A DNA stretch of 64,000 nt from Hyphococcus aureus. Its GTDB lineage: Bacteria; Pseudomonadota; Alphaproteobacteria; Caulobacterales; Parvularculaceae. The position numbers and the translations under genes were made by a program. The notes below the pieces were generated by a model. That model was not told the origin of the DNA. It did no database searches and saw only the letters and a list, made by a program, of their open reading frames with translations. Where the stretch lies: positions 2,232,001-2,296,000 of the forward strand of contig NZ_JBHRSH010000001.1 of the NCBI RefSeq assembly GCF_042643165.1, written 5' to 3'. Positions 8,575-17,344 of the stretch are shown in pieces; the stretch's first letter is position 1; each line of letters begins with the position of its first letter.

Positions 8575-8952
8575 CTAAATTCTCAGCTTTCCGAAAGCAG
8601 TTAACAGCGGCAGGTCCGCTTTTGGCATTTTCCGACATAGGCGAAGCATATCCCAACCTCCGTTGTTGAGCCGACATCGGACATTCCCGCTCAGGGACCG
8701 ACTTTTTCGTTGAACTACTGCGGGCATGGCTACGGATTGCCAGTAGTCCACAACAAAGGAGGACGATATACTGCATTCGACATCGAGAACGATCGCGCCG
8801 CTGAGGGCGGCCAGTATTGCTGGATACGCCAGGCCGGATAAGACTATGCGACCGATAACGGCCCGCCACGACCCGCGGCGGGGAAACCGGAGAAACAACA
8901 TCAGCGGCGGCAGCGCCGCAAGCGCCAAAACCGTAGAATCAGCCCATGTCAT
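8575..8952 (-). pseudogene. Small membrane ORF, apparently 3'-truncated by repeat-like DNA
   Basis: The first 55 or so residues (8952 down to about 8787) look like a genuine membrane-protein start with two hydrophobic helices (LALAALPPLMLFLRF and IVLSGLAYPAILAALSGAIV). After that the frame turns Ser/Arg/Cys-rich and low in hydrophobicity, and the DNA contains GTCCGCTTTTGGCATT. That word resembles intergenic repeats which yield spurious peptides in many proteobacteria. I infer a broken gene fused to repeat DNA. It starts 17 bp after the upstream hypothetical gene, so the two were probably one operon. Confidence 0.45.
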
Positions 8953-8969
8953 TAAGGCCGCTCATTTCT

Positions 8970-9443
8970 TTATGGAGCCAATTTTGAAAGCAGATCGAAT
9001 GCGACGCCGTCGAAACGCACGCCGCCGTCATAAATCGAAAACCGGTCGACTGTGTTCGCCGCATAGCGAATGCGGTCTGACCGCGCCGGGGCGAACAGAT
9101 TGTTCAGTTCGAGGGACAGATCGACAAGCAGGCGTCCGGCAAGGTCTGGATACGCCGCCAGCAATTCCGGCAGCGCCGGATAGTCGAGCGCCGCGAAGGC
9201 GCCGGCGTCCGTTCCGGTTTCAGGAGGATGCGCACAATCATCGGCGCGCAACTCTGCGCGATACCGATCGAACCATGGCGCCGCGCGTTGCAGAAAAACC
9301 GGCGCCGCCATGCGATATTCATAGTGCACGCGTTTGAATTTGCTCCATCGCCTAAGCTGGCCGTAATTCGTCGCCGGCGGGCCGATTTCCTCGAGCGGAA
9401 TGGCGGCGCCATCGACGAAGGCCAAGTGCTCGTCTGAATTCAT
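8970..9443 (-). CDS. Hypothetical protein
   Basis: The 157-residue protein is soluble, rich in Ala, Leu and aromatic residues, and has no signal peptide or recognised motif. The segment YGQLRRWSKFKRVHYEYRM is the most basic part, and the C-terminal half is acidic. It follows the repeat-rich exported protein gene by 62 bp on the same strand and precedes the broken membrane ORF. Codon use looks like that of its neighbours, which supports a real gene. I cannot assign a function. Confidence 0.55.
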   Translation of the reverse strand: MNSDEHLAFVDGAAIPLEEIGPPATNYGQLRRWSKFKRVHYEYRMAAPVFLQRAAPWFDRYRAELRADDCAHPPETGTDAGAFAALDYPALPELLAAYPDLAGRLLVDLSLELNNLFAPARSDRIRYAANTVDRFSIYDGGVRFDGVAFDLLSKLAP

Positions 9444-9505
9444 GACAAAGACATGCTCCGTTCCGGCTTATCGTCGATCTATTTGTCGAGACCGTTTGCG
9501 CTGCA

Positions 9506-10729
9506 TCATAACCGGCAGGCGGGCGCTGCGAGGCAATCGACGAGGGCGCTAAAGAACGCCGAAATTCTTTCTCTGCGCTCCGTAACTGAGTCTCTCAAAA
9601 AATAGTCTTCCCAATTCGGCTTTTCCGGCAGATGGCCCTGCCGGATCAGATCCCTCACCATAGATTCCATCAGGTACAGTGCAGGGCTGTTCCAGCTAAA
9701 TTTTTGCCCCAATTCCAGATAGTTTTCCTTCATATTCCAGTCGACCCAATCGAAGTGCGTTTGCGCGGCGTCGCGTTCTCCCAAACGAAAAGCTGCAATA
9801 CCAGCCAGCAGGCGGATGCGGGCGGCAAGCGGAGCGGCGTTCTCGAACGGGATTGAGTACGAATTGTTCCCGGTGACATTGGTGAGTGTCATGGTCACCT
9901 TGCTGTTCTCCAAAACCTCGCGCGCGGTGGCTAGGTCGGCCTGCGCAAGTTTGTTTCGCCCCGCCAGCAGATACACTTCGCCTCTTCGGGCAAAGAGCTC
10001 GGGAATCAGATCGGCCCGATCAGAAGGCGGATAATCAATCAGCTTGGTAAGTCCATCAATTAAACGTTGCCATTGATCAGCATCAGGCGGCGATTCTTCG
10101 AAGGTGATGAGAAGCTTGTAAAGCCGGATGAGTTGAAGATCGTACTCCTGTTCCGACCGTCCAAAGGCGCCGGAAGCCGCCAGCAACATGTTCTCGAGCG
10201 TGAACTCAAACGCCTCGGACGAACTGACAATACTCAGCCGCGGCGCCCGGCCCCTCGCACTCAACCAGTCATTTGTCGATCGATAGACGTAACGTTCTTC
10301 CTCGTTTTCAAGAATGTACAGCTTTTTAAGGCGCGCAGTCTGGTTGAGCGGCTCATGGTCGAGGGCGATATCAAATTCATCAATCGCCTTTCTCATGAAG
10401 GAGCGCCGTTGTTCCGGATCTTTTGTGCTGGAATATTGAAGACCCTTTGCCCAGGAGCCGACGCCAAGGGCGTAGTGGCGCCAGCTTTGAACGGCGGCGA
10501 TTCGCTCAGCATCACGTTCTTTTCTTAGCGCCTTTTCGCAGTAGCCGAGAAGACGCTCTGCATAAGTAGGCTTGTATTGATTGGGCTGCTTTTCGGGGGC
10601 AGTGCAGCGCTCAAAGTCGCCCGCATGCGCATTCAGCGGAATCATCAGCGTAAGCACGAAAAAGGCCGCAGCATAAACTGGGAAGCGCCGCGCCCAGGCC
10701 ACGGCCTTTCCTCGAACTTCCGCACTCAT
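9506..10729 (-). CDS. Exported helical-repeat (TPR-like) protein
   Basis: The 407-residue protein has an N-terminal signal sequence (hydrophobic core about 17-31, ending NAHAG). The mature part is built from paired amphipathic helices reminiscent of tetratricopeptide repeats (for example LFARRGEVYLLAGRNKLAQADLATAREVL and RIRLLAGIAAFRLGERDAAQTHFDW). Cys residues near both ends (ERCTAPE, GYCEKAL, DCLAAPACRL) could form disulfides in the periplasm. Its ATG overlaps the stop of the Sel1 gene (ATGA), showing translational coupling. It is probably a scaffold or partner-binding protein; the partner is unknown. Confidence 0.65.
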   Translation of the reverse strand: MSAEVRGKAVAWARRFPVYAAAFFVLTLMIPLNAHAGDFERCTAPEKQPNQYKPTYAERLLGYCEKALRKERDAERIAAVQSWRHYALGVGSWAKGLQYSSTKDPEQRRSFMRKAIDEFDIALDHEPLNQTARLKKLYILENEEERYVYRSTNDWLSARGRAPRLSIVSSSEAFEFTLENMLLAASGAFGRSEQEYDLQLIRLYKLLITFEESPPDADQWQRLIDGLTKLIDYPPSDRADLIPELFARRGEVYLLAGRNKLAQADLATAREVLENSKVTMTLTNVTGNNSYSIPFENAAPLAARIRLLAGIAAFRLGERDAAQTHFDWVDWNMKENYLELGQKFSWNSPALYLMESMVRDLIRQGHLPEKPNWEDYFLRDSVTERRERISAFFSALVDCLAAPACRL

Positions 10730-11763
10730 GACGTCTGGCCAAGACGGGTCAGCGCGTCAGCCGCCTCATTCGATCCGTTTTTCGCGGCCTCACGATACCA
10801 TTTGACCGCTTCAACCGAATCTTTCGGCAGGCCAAGACCCATTTCATAAAGCCTGCCCAGCCGGAATTGGCCGCCGGGATCGCCCCCATTCGCGCCTCTT
10901 CGATACCAGACCGCGGCAATTTGATAATTGCGTTTGACGCCGCGGCCATGTTCATACATCCAGCCAATTTCAGTCTGCGCCACGGCGGATTTTTTTTCGG
11001 CAGCCTTCTTGAACCAGCCAAGCGCCTGTCTATCGCTGGCTTGACCGGGCGGGGCGCCGCGGCCGTCCAGATACATCGCGCCGACCATAATCATGTGATC
11101 TGCAGACGCCGTGGATTTGGCCGCTTCTGTATACCATTTCAGAGCTTCCCTGTCGTTTTGCGCTACTCCGCGGCCATTTAGATACATCCACGCCAATTTG
11201 TCATAGGCTTCAATCGTCCCTTTATTCGCTGCGGCCAGCCAGTAGCGAAACGCTTCCTTCTCGCGGCCGCTGTCAAACGCTTCGGCCGCGCGATCTATGT
11301 CCGTTTTGTAAGCGTCGGCAATCGGGGGGACCGGCTGGCCCAGCCGGGAGAGCGCCGCACGCGCAGGCTTGCTGTTTTCGATTGCCGCAAAGCGGTACCA
11401 TTGGATCGCGGTCTGCATGTCTTTCCCGATTCCGTATGATCCCTTCTCATAATATGTTCCGGCAGTATATTTCATATTCGCGTCGCCTTGCGCAGCGCCG
11501 GACACGTAATGCCGCGCGCGTTCTTCGGCCTTCTTGCGGCGCTCACGGCCTTCACGCCGCTCTTCCCTCGCTTCGTGCGCGCGTTCTTGTGCGTACGCAC
11601 AATTTCCCGCGTCAGCGGAAGTTGTGTATGTGTAGCGATAGTCGCCGGCGGTATAAGAGCCAGTAGGCCCGCAAGCGGCGAAGGCGTCCAAATCCTCACT
11701 GGCGCAGCCCGAGAGCACGATGAGGCAGATCATCCCCATGAAAGCATTGTGTACGGAAGTCAT
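10726..11763 (-). CDS. Sel1-repeat lipoprotein
   Basis: This 345-residue lipoprotein has a signal peptide ending in the lipobox LSGC. Next is a highly charged coiled-coil stretch (EREGRERRKKAEERARHYV-like, about residues 60-90), then at least five Sel1-type repeats with the pattern A-WY--AA--G and Y--G-GV---- (for example KWYTEAAKS, GWFKKAAEK, VWYRRGANGG and KWYREAAKNG). Sel1 repeats form helical solenoids that bind other proteins. An AAAGGAGA site selects the ATG at 11763 over the ATG 18 bases upstream. It is coupled to the next gene by an ATGA overlap. Confidence 0.85.
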   Translation of the reverse strand: MTSVHNAFMGMICLIVLSGCASEDLDAFAACGPTGSYTAGDYRYTYTTSADAGNCAYAQERAHEAREERREGRERRKKAEERARHYVSGAAQGDANMKYTAGTYYEKGSYGIGKDMQTAIQWYRFAAIENSKPARAALSRLGQPVPPIADAYKTDIDRAAEAFDSGREKEAFRYWLAAANKGTIEAYDKLAWMYLNGRGVAQNDREALKWYTEAAKSTASADHMIMVGAMYLDGRGAPPGQASDRQALGWFKKAAEKKSAVAQTEIGWMYEHGRGVKRNYQIAAVWYRRGANGGDPGGQFRLGRLYEMGLGLPKDSVEAVKWYREAAKNGSNEAADALTRLGQTS

Positions 11764-11871
11764 TGCGTTCTCTCCTTTCATTCCTGCCTGATCCCATTCA
11801 AAACCGGCAGGCAGGCGAAGCGACGCATTGCGCCAGCGCGCCCTGCAATGCCTCTTCCCCTTGCCGCACGT

Positions 11872-12495
11872 TCATCGTCTGTGATCGAAGGCGACGAATT
11901 CGGCGATAGCGGAAAAATCGAGCCGCGCGGTCATGGCGTCGAGGTCGGCGCCGCAATCGGGATACGCGCATTGCAGAGACAGGACGCCCGCCGAGCCGAC
12001 TTTAAAAACGCGTCCCGCCTCGTTTGCCACAGCGAGCTTGAGACCTGGGTAACCGTCACGCTCGAAAGGGATAATTCCGGCGTGCTCGAGTCGCGCGCGC
12101 GCATCCGCGTCGGACGTATAAGCCGCCGACATGCCGTCGACGCTAACTGCTGACTCGATGTCTTCCGTGTCGATCGAGATGGTGATGCTTTTTTCCGGCT
12201 GCGAATAGATACGCGTGACTTTCAAACGGACGCTGACGCCGGCAGTCGCGGTCTCGGCCAGAGGGGCGACCGCAAAAGCTTCGAAACCGCTTGTGACGGT
12301 GTCGCGCTTTTCGATAGCGACATCCTCAACCGTCCACCCATCGAGCGGCGCCGGGAACAGCGCAGCGATATCGTCTTGCCCCAGCCATTCCCGCCAAGCC
12401 GCAGCGGGAGCGGTGATCATAACCACCGCAGCCAAACACATCATCGATGCGCGTGCCGCGACCATGCCAAGGGACGCAAACAGGGTTTTTCTCAT
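11872..12495 (-). CDS. Hypothetical exported protein
   Basis: The 207-residue protein has a hydrophobic N-terminus with a predicted cleavage after APAAA (about residue 33). The mature domain is mixed alpha/beta (GWTVEDVAIEK, GVSVRLKVTRIY) with two cysteines (LQCAYPDCGAD) positioned for a disulfide. No family is recognised with confidence. An AAGGAGA site supports the start at 12495 rather than the longer frame. It is the third gene of the envelope operon; the lipoprotein upstream ends at 12534, leaving a gap of about 40 bp. Confidence 0.65.
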   Translation of the reverse strand: MRKTLFASLGMVAARASMMCLAAVVMITAPAAAWREWLGQDDIAALFPAPLDGWTVEDVAIEKRDTVTSGFEAFAVAPLAETATAGVSVRLKVTRIYSQPEKSITISIDTEDIESAVSVDGMSAAYTSDADARARLEHAGIIPFERDGYPGLKLAVANEAGRVFKVGSAGVLSLQCAYPDCGADLDAMTARLDFSAIAEFVAFDHRR

Positions 12496-12533
12496 ACGCC
12501 GTTCTCCTTGCCGCTGTCGAGCGAGCCGTTCGA

Positions 12534-13205
12534 TCACTTCGAACAATTGACCCGATGATCCGCCGCCATCAATTGAAGCTGTTCGTGGACAGGCATCTCT
12601 TCGAGGTTCGCCAAGAGCGCCTGTCGCTGCGCCGCAGGCGCATCGGTTCTCACCCAGGAAACGGTTGCGGATGGTAAGTCCGATGTATCAATAATCTTCG
12701 AAAGGGATGCTTTATACTCTATAGGACATTTGGACTCGTCGCCCATCGCGCGAAATTGCGACCCCACCCAAACTTCCTTCATCTCCCAGCAGGCAATTTG
12801 TTCGGAACCGGCGTCCGCGTAGTGAACAAAAAAACGTAGTTTCTTGTAATCACACCTCGTAGCCCCACCGGTTCCGGGCCCCGCGCCGCCAGATTTACTG
12901 CAATCTGATAGCGCATTCATACCGCCGCCGACCGCATCCCACGCGCCGAGGCTAAGAATTGAAAGGGCGGCATTATATTTACCAGCCCCGTTTGGCTTTA
13001 TCAGCGTATCGTGAACATCGATATAGCCGCCGCCGGGAATAGACAGCGTCTTATCGGCGGCGCCAACGTTCTTGGAGAATTCTGTTCGACCACTGCAAGC
13101 GCCTAAATCTTGTATGGCGATCGCTTTTTTTGCTGTGACGGCGCGATAAGTAGTGCAGCCTGAAGTAAGGAGCACGGTAAACAGAAAGAGAGATACTCGT
13201 TTCAT
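12534..13205 (-). CDS. Hypothetical lipoprotein
   Basis: The 223-residue protein has a classic lipoprotein signal (MKRVSLFLFTVLLTSGCTT, cysteine at residue 17). The mature part has five further cysteines and glycine-rich stretches (IPGGGYIDV, GGAGPGTGGATRCDYK). No known domain is recognised. Its ATG overlaps the stop codon of the PEP-CTERM gene (ATGA), so the two proteins are made together and are likely to act in the same envelope process. Confidence 0.7.
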   Translation of the reverse strand: MKRVSLFLFTVLLTSGCTTYRAVTAKKAIAIQDLGACSGRTEFSKNVGAADKTLSIPGGGYIDVHDTLIKPNGAGKYNAALSILSLGAWDAVGGGMNALSDCSKSGGAGPGTGGATRCDYKKLRFFVHYADAGSEQIACWEMKEVWVGSQFRAMGDESKCPIEYKASLSKIIDTSDLPSATVSWVRTDAPAAQRQALLANLEEMPVHEQLQLMAADHRVNCSK

Positions 13206-14368
13206 ATCCCTTTCTCCAAACCGGATGCGGCGCGGCGCCGCCGGGATGCGGCTAGCCCAGCCAACCCAAGCCCGAACAACGCAAAGGCCGGCGGCACGGG
13301 AATTTCCGCAACGCCTTCGCCCAATTCAGCGACAAAAAGCTGGTCTCCTGACGTATAGGCGACGAAGTCGCCGAAGACATCGGAGACGCCGCCGCCATTC
13401 TGTCCGTTCGTAAGTTGCAGCACACCGCCGTCCAGCAAGCTCAGGATGAACGCCTGGCTGACGCCGCCGGCGTCGAGCGCGTTAAAGGCGAGAAAATCCT
13501 GGCTCAGCGACAGCGCGCTTAAGCCTTCAAGGCCGAGCAAAAATGTGGTCATCGTGGCGGCGGCGATATCGCGCAAGACAATATCAGCCAGACCGGTCGC
13601 ATTATCGACGAGCCCGAAAGCGATCAAATCGCCAAATGTCGCCGGCGTGATTTCATTGAAGCCGTCGGATAAGTCGTCTGACGTAACAAAAAACGACGCG
13701 CCGCCGATTTCCTGTGCGCGGGTTTCCATGTCGAATCCCGCAACCTGCTCGGTCCAGACAATGAAGCGCGAATCGATTTCCGTAGCGCTAGAAGCGGGGA
13801 CAGGGCCCCGCACTACGGTCGGCGGAACGCCAGTACCGATGGTAGTGACTTGCGTGAAGAAAATAATATCGCCCTGGTTCCATGCGATCCTTTCTCCCGA
13901 TATGCGCACATCGCTAATCGGTCCGGCGCCGCTGAGGCCATCAGCAACCAGAAAATCACTGCTGGTGCTGAGGTCAATCAGGCGAACGGCATCTCCCTGG
14001 CCGTCGAAATCATCATCGCTTACATAAACGACATATTGCCCTGACCCGTCTGGCGCCGTTTCGTTGCTGACATTGCGCGAGATTACTTGAGGCGCGCCTG
14101 ACGAAGCGCCAGCGCTTGTCAATCGCTGAAAGACGACAGCGCCAGGCCCTACGCCAAAAGGGCCAATATCGTTGAGCTGGAAAACGACGTAATTTCCCGA
14201 GCCGTCGGACCCGAGGCGGGGCGCAGACACCCCATCGCCGGACGCCGCACCGTCAAACACCAGTTCTGTCGCGAGCGCCACAGGCGCGGCCGCCGCCGGC
14301 GTGAACGCAAATGCTGCGACGACTGAACTCAATAAAAAAAGGCGTGATCTGAATATTTCGGCTGTCAC
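13202..14368 (-). CDS. Secreted beta-repeat protein with a PEP-CTERM-type sorting tail
   Basis: The 388-residue protein has an N-terminal signal peptide (about 1-28). Its long mature region has repeated beta-strand units of the type GSGNYVVFQ, GSGQYVVYVSDDD, ERIAWNQGD and FGDFVAYTSGDQLFVAEL, suggestive of a beta-propeller. The C-terminus has the tripartite sorting signal: VPPAF, a hydrophobic helix (ALFGLGLAGLAAS) and RRRR. Such tails are recognised by exosortase/EpsH, but no exosortase is in the window. It uses GTG at 14368 behind GGGGAG. It is the first gene of a five-gene envelope operon divergent from a CadC-type regulator. Confidence 0.75.
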   Translation of the reverse strand: MTAEIFRSRLFLLSSVVAAFAFTPAAAAPVALATELVFDGAASGDGVSAPRLGSDGSGNYVVFQLNDIGPFGVGPGAVVFQRLTSAGASSGAPQVISRNVSNETAPDGSGQYVVYVSDDDFDGQGDAVRLIDLSTSSDFLVADGLSGAGPISDVRISGERIAWNQGDIIFFTQVTTIGTGVPPTVVRGPVPASSATEIDSRFIVWTEQVAGFDMETRAQEIGGASFFVTSDDLSDGFNEITPATFGDLIAFGLVDNATGLADIVLRDIAAATMTTFLLGLEGLSALSLSQDFLAFNALDAGGVSQAFILSLLDGGVLQLTNGQNGGGVSDVFGDFVAYTSGDQLFVAELGEGVAEIPVPPAFALFGLGLAGLAASRRRRAASGLEKGI

Positions 14369-14490
14369 AGGATGCTCCCCACTCTCTATTCAGCATGATG
14401 AGGCGCAGCACGAAGCTGGCCTCATGAAGGGAGATTATTTGCCCGCCCGGCGCAAAGTCCTGAAAAAAATAGTATTTTCCGCGTAATAAA

Positions 14491-14509
14491 GCTTAAGAAG
14501 AACTTAAGC
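14491..14509. promoter_or_regulatory. Perfect dyad GCTTAAG-N5-CTTAAGC in the divergent intergenic region
   Basis: A 7-bp perfect inverted repeat with a 5-bp spacer lies between the PEP-CTERM operon (start 14368) and the CadC-like regulator (start 14686). It lies in an AT-rich stretch, so it is a plausible operator or promoter element for one or both units. The binding protein is unproved; the adjacent winged-helix regulator is the obvious candidate. Confidence 0.45.
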
Positions 14510-14685
14510 CGAGGCAGCCCAGAGGTTTTCCTTCGCGATATAGCGGATTGCCCGGCGGTGGCAGGCGTCTATAATCAAACAAGTAGTTTCGCCATGTCGG
14601 CGCCGATGAACAACGGCGCCAATGGCCCGATTCTCACGGAATGATGGGCGATCCGTGATAGAACTCTTGTTCGGGAGAGATCCGG

Positions 14686-16629
14686 ATGTCGAATGTTCGA
14701 CTCTGGAATGAGGATCAAGACCAGCCTTTCGACCTGGCCGGGCGGCGCGTCGTGCCTGCGTTCCGCCGGATTTCATATGACGGCGGCACAACGGAAATCG
14801 AGCCGCGCGTTATGGCGGTTCTTTTGGCGCTGGCGCAACGCGCTGGCGAAACGGTTCGCCGCCAGGAGTTGATCGATCTTGTCTGGAACGGCGCGCCAGG
14901 CGCGGACCAGTCACTGAACAATGCAATCTCGCTACTGCGGCGAGCGTTACACGACGCAGACATGGATCAGCGTCTCATTAAGACTGTGCCGAAACAGGGC
15001 TATCAGCTTTGCGCCTACATGCATCCAATTCATGGCGGCGAAGAGAATGCGTTGCCGCAATCGCCGTCAGCGCCGCTAATCGTTCCGCAACATAGTTTCG
15101 GCAGCCGGCGAAGGGCTGCTATTTTTGCGATCACCTTCGTCGCGCTGATAGGCGCCTTTACATTTTCGACGCTGCGCTTTGCAGACGATCCTTCAACGTC
15201 GACAAAAATGGCTTTATCCACCGCAGACATCGCCGCGCCCGGTTCGATCGCAGTTCTGCCATTCGCGAACTTCGGCGCCGATCAGGAAAGCGCCTATTTC
15301 GCCGATGGTCTCGCCGAAGAAATTCTTCACGCTCTTGCGCAAATCGAAACGCTGAGCGTCGCCTCTCGAACCGATTCCTTTCAATTTCGCGATTCAAATA
15401 CGCCTGTCGGAGAAATTGCGCAGCGGCTTGGCGTCGCCAATGTCCTGGAGGGCAGCGTCCGTCGCGACGGGGACCGATTGCGCGTAACTGTGCAGCTTAT
15501 CGCCGCCAACAGCAGCACGCATTTGTGGTCGTCAACGTATGATCGAACGGTCGACGACGTCCTGGCAATTCAGCAGGATATCGCTATCAACATCGCGAAT
15601 GCGTTGGCCCGCGAAATCAGCGAACCGGAACGCGAACAACTCGCAAGCCTGCCCACGACTGACGCCGAAGCTTACGAACATTACCTTATCGGAAAACACG
15701 AATTGCGAAAATGGACGCCGGACGGCAACCGGCGCGCAGTTCGCCATTTGAAACAATCCATCGAACGAGACCCGGAATTCGCAGAAGCCCAACTGGCGCT
15801 CGGGCGCGCTTATTATTTCGCCGGCACGCATTACGGTTGGATGGATCCTGCGGAAGCAATTCCAAAAGTGAAGGCGTCGCTCATTCACGGCGTCTCCTCG
15901 GAAAATAGCGCAACACGCTCAGCAGCCCTCTCCATCTATGGCGATGTTCTAGCCTGGAGCGATCAGGATTGGCGCGGCGCTATCGCCGCCTATGAACGCG
16001 CTTACGAGCTGTCCGGAACGCCTCCGCTAGGATACGGTTTGACGAACTCGATCGTCGGCAATCACGACGCCGCCGTCGGCATATTCAGGAAATTACTGGA
16101 CGACGGCGCGGGGAGCATTGGAATCAACGGCGATGCCAGCGTCCGGAACAATCTCGCCTGGGCGTATTTCAATGCCCGCCGCTATGAGGACGCGCTGCGC
16201 GAAGCCGGCGCGGTCCTTTCCGAAGACGCCGCCTACGCCGACGGCTACAGGGTTCTCGGGCGCGCCCAACTGCTCCTGGGACAGACCGATGAAGCAATTG
16301 CGGCCTTTTCTGAGGCCGCAAGGCTCATGAACGAGGCGCCGACGGCGCAATCCGATCTCGCGGTCGCGCTCGCGCGCGCCGGGCGCGAGGAAGAAGCGCG
16401 CACGATCCTCAACAACCTTCTTGCGCTCGACACATACGTGCCGGCGCCGCTGATTGCACAAGTATACGCCAATATCGGCGATTCGGATTCCGCATTCGAC
16501 TGGTTGGAAAAAGGAATCGAAGATGGCGCGCGGGGCGTGATCTTCCTCAAGATCAATCCTCTATACGATCCGCTCCGCGAGGATGTGCGATACTCCGGAC
16601 TACTCTTGCAACTCAATTTGAATAGCTGA
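14686..16629 (+). CDS. CadC-type membrane-bound regulator with TolB-like and TPR domains
   Basis: The 647-residue protein has four parts. Residues 1-110 are an OmpR/CadC winged helix (SLNNAISLLRRAL, KTVPKQGYQL). Residues 144-162 are one transmembrane helix. Residues about 185-320 are the TolB/FlgO-like domain common in this family (SIAVLPFANFGADQESAYFADGLAEEI, LGVANVLEGSVRRDGDRLRV). Residues about 330-640 are TPR repeats. It senses a signal outside or at the membrane and acts on DNA inside. It is divergent from the envelope operon, which it probably controls. The start codon follows a GGGAGAG site. Confidence 0.85.
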   Translation: MSNVRLWNEDQDQPFDLAGRRVVPAFRRISYDGGTTEIEPRVMAVLLALAQRAGETVRRQELIDLVWNGAPGADQSLNNAISLLRRALHDADMDQRLIKTVPKQGYQLCAYMHPIHGGEENALPQSPSAPLIVPQHSFGSRRRAAIFAITFVALIGAFTFSTLRFADDPSTSTKMALSTADIAAPGSIAVLPFANFGADQESAYFADGLAEEILHALAQIETLSVASRTDSFQFRDSNTPVGEIAQRLGVANVLEGSVRRDGDRLRVTVQLIAANSSTHLWSSTYDRTVDDVLAIQQDIAINIANALAREISEPEREQLASLPTTDAEAYEHYLIGKHELRKWTPDGNRRAVRHLKQSIERDPEFAEAQLALGRAYYFAGTHYGWMDPAEAIPKVKASLIHGVSSENSATRSAALSIYGDVLAWSDQDWRGAIAAYERAYELSGTPPLGYGLTNSIVGNHDAAVGIFRKLLDDGAGSIGINGDASVRNNLAWAYFNARRYEDALREAGAVLSEDAAYADGYRVLGRAQLLLGQTDEAIAAFSEAARLMNEAPTAQSDLAVALARAGREEEARTILNNLLALDTYVPAPLIAQVYANIGDSDSAFDWLEKGIEDGARGVIFLKINPLYDPLREDVRYSGLLLQLNLNS

Positions 16630-17050
16630 AGCACCGGATTGGGGGTATCACTCTAAATTCGAACGGGCGCATGTCGGGGGCAAGGCAAAGTGGTTTCTCG
16701 TCAAATCCGGCGATCAATTTCACACACGGCGCGAACAATTCGCCTGTCGCAACGTCCGCTTCGTGTCTGAAACGGAACTTTGTATCGAGCAACTCAAAGA
16801 CCGCTTTTGGGATGATCCTGACGCTTGACTCGCGTTCAAAGCCAGATAAATCCGAAATCCCGATCCCGCGTAAAGGCGATACAGAAGAGATCGGAACTTC
16901 TAACATGTGCAATCAGCCTGCTTCTAACGACACAAGGCCGGCTAATTCGAAACCGTGTAAACGCGCATGCCAGCTAATCATGTTCGAGAATTAAATTGGG
17001 GTCGCAAACAATATTGGAGCTAGTGAATTGATTTTGCTTGTAAAATTAAT
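16630..17050. other. Intergenic stretch without a supported gene
   Basis: Open frames exist on both strands (for example 16613-16912 minus and 16671-16994 plus), but they overlap each other, lack good ribosome binding sites and match no family I recognise. The stretch may hold decayed coding DNA at the right end of the envelope-protein block. It runs into repeat copy 2. Confidence 0.4.
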
Positions 17051-17312
17051 GGCTCCCCTTCGTGAATGCGTATCGAACTTTATGTCAGGCGCCAAAGGCG
17101 GACTTTCGAGCGCTCTTACAGGAGATAGGTCGTTAAAAACACAGAAAAATATAGATAAATCAATGTTTTGTAAGGTGTGCATCTGTTTTCGTTTTTGGTA
17201 GAGCCCGTCCAGCTGGAATGTTCTCAGGGGCCGGTTCTCGAAAGGCGTACGAATTGTCATTCCTGCGGACGAACTCTCACCAAATCCGTTCAATTTCTGT
17301 CACGCCGGAGGT
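17051..17312 (+). repeat. Island-end repeat, copy 2, ending in a tRNA-Asp-like core
   Basis: The stretch aligns with copy 3 along its length. It shares GGCTCCCCTTCGTGAATG, GGTAGA, TCTCGAAAGG or TCCTCGAAAGG, TGTCATTCCTGC and CCAAATCCGTTCAATTT, and ends with the identical 16-mer CTGTCACGCCGGAGGT at 17297-17312. That 16-mer equals tRNA-Asp positions 32-47 (anticodon loop GUC). After it the sequence departs from tRNA, so this is a junction (att-like site) between two inserted blocks. Confidence 0.8.
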
Positions 17313-17344
17313 TTCTGCGTATTCGAATCTAACAATGGACCTTT

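Noticed and set aside
16613..16994. Overlapping small frames on both strands after the CadC-type gene
   Set aside because: They overlap each other, lack ribosome sites and match nothing I recognise; kept only as possible decayed DNA.
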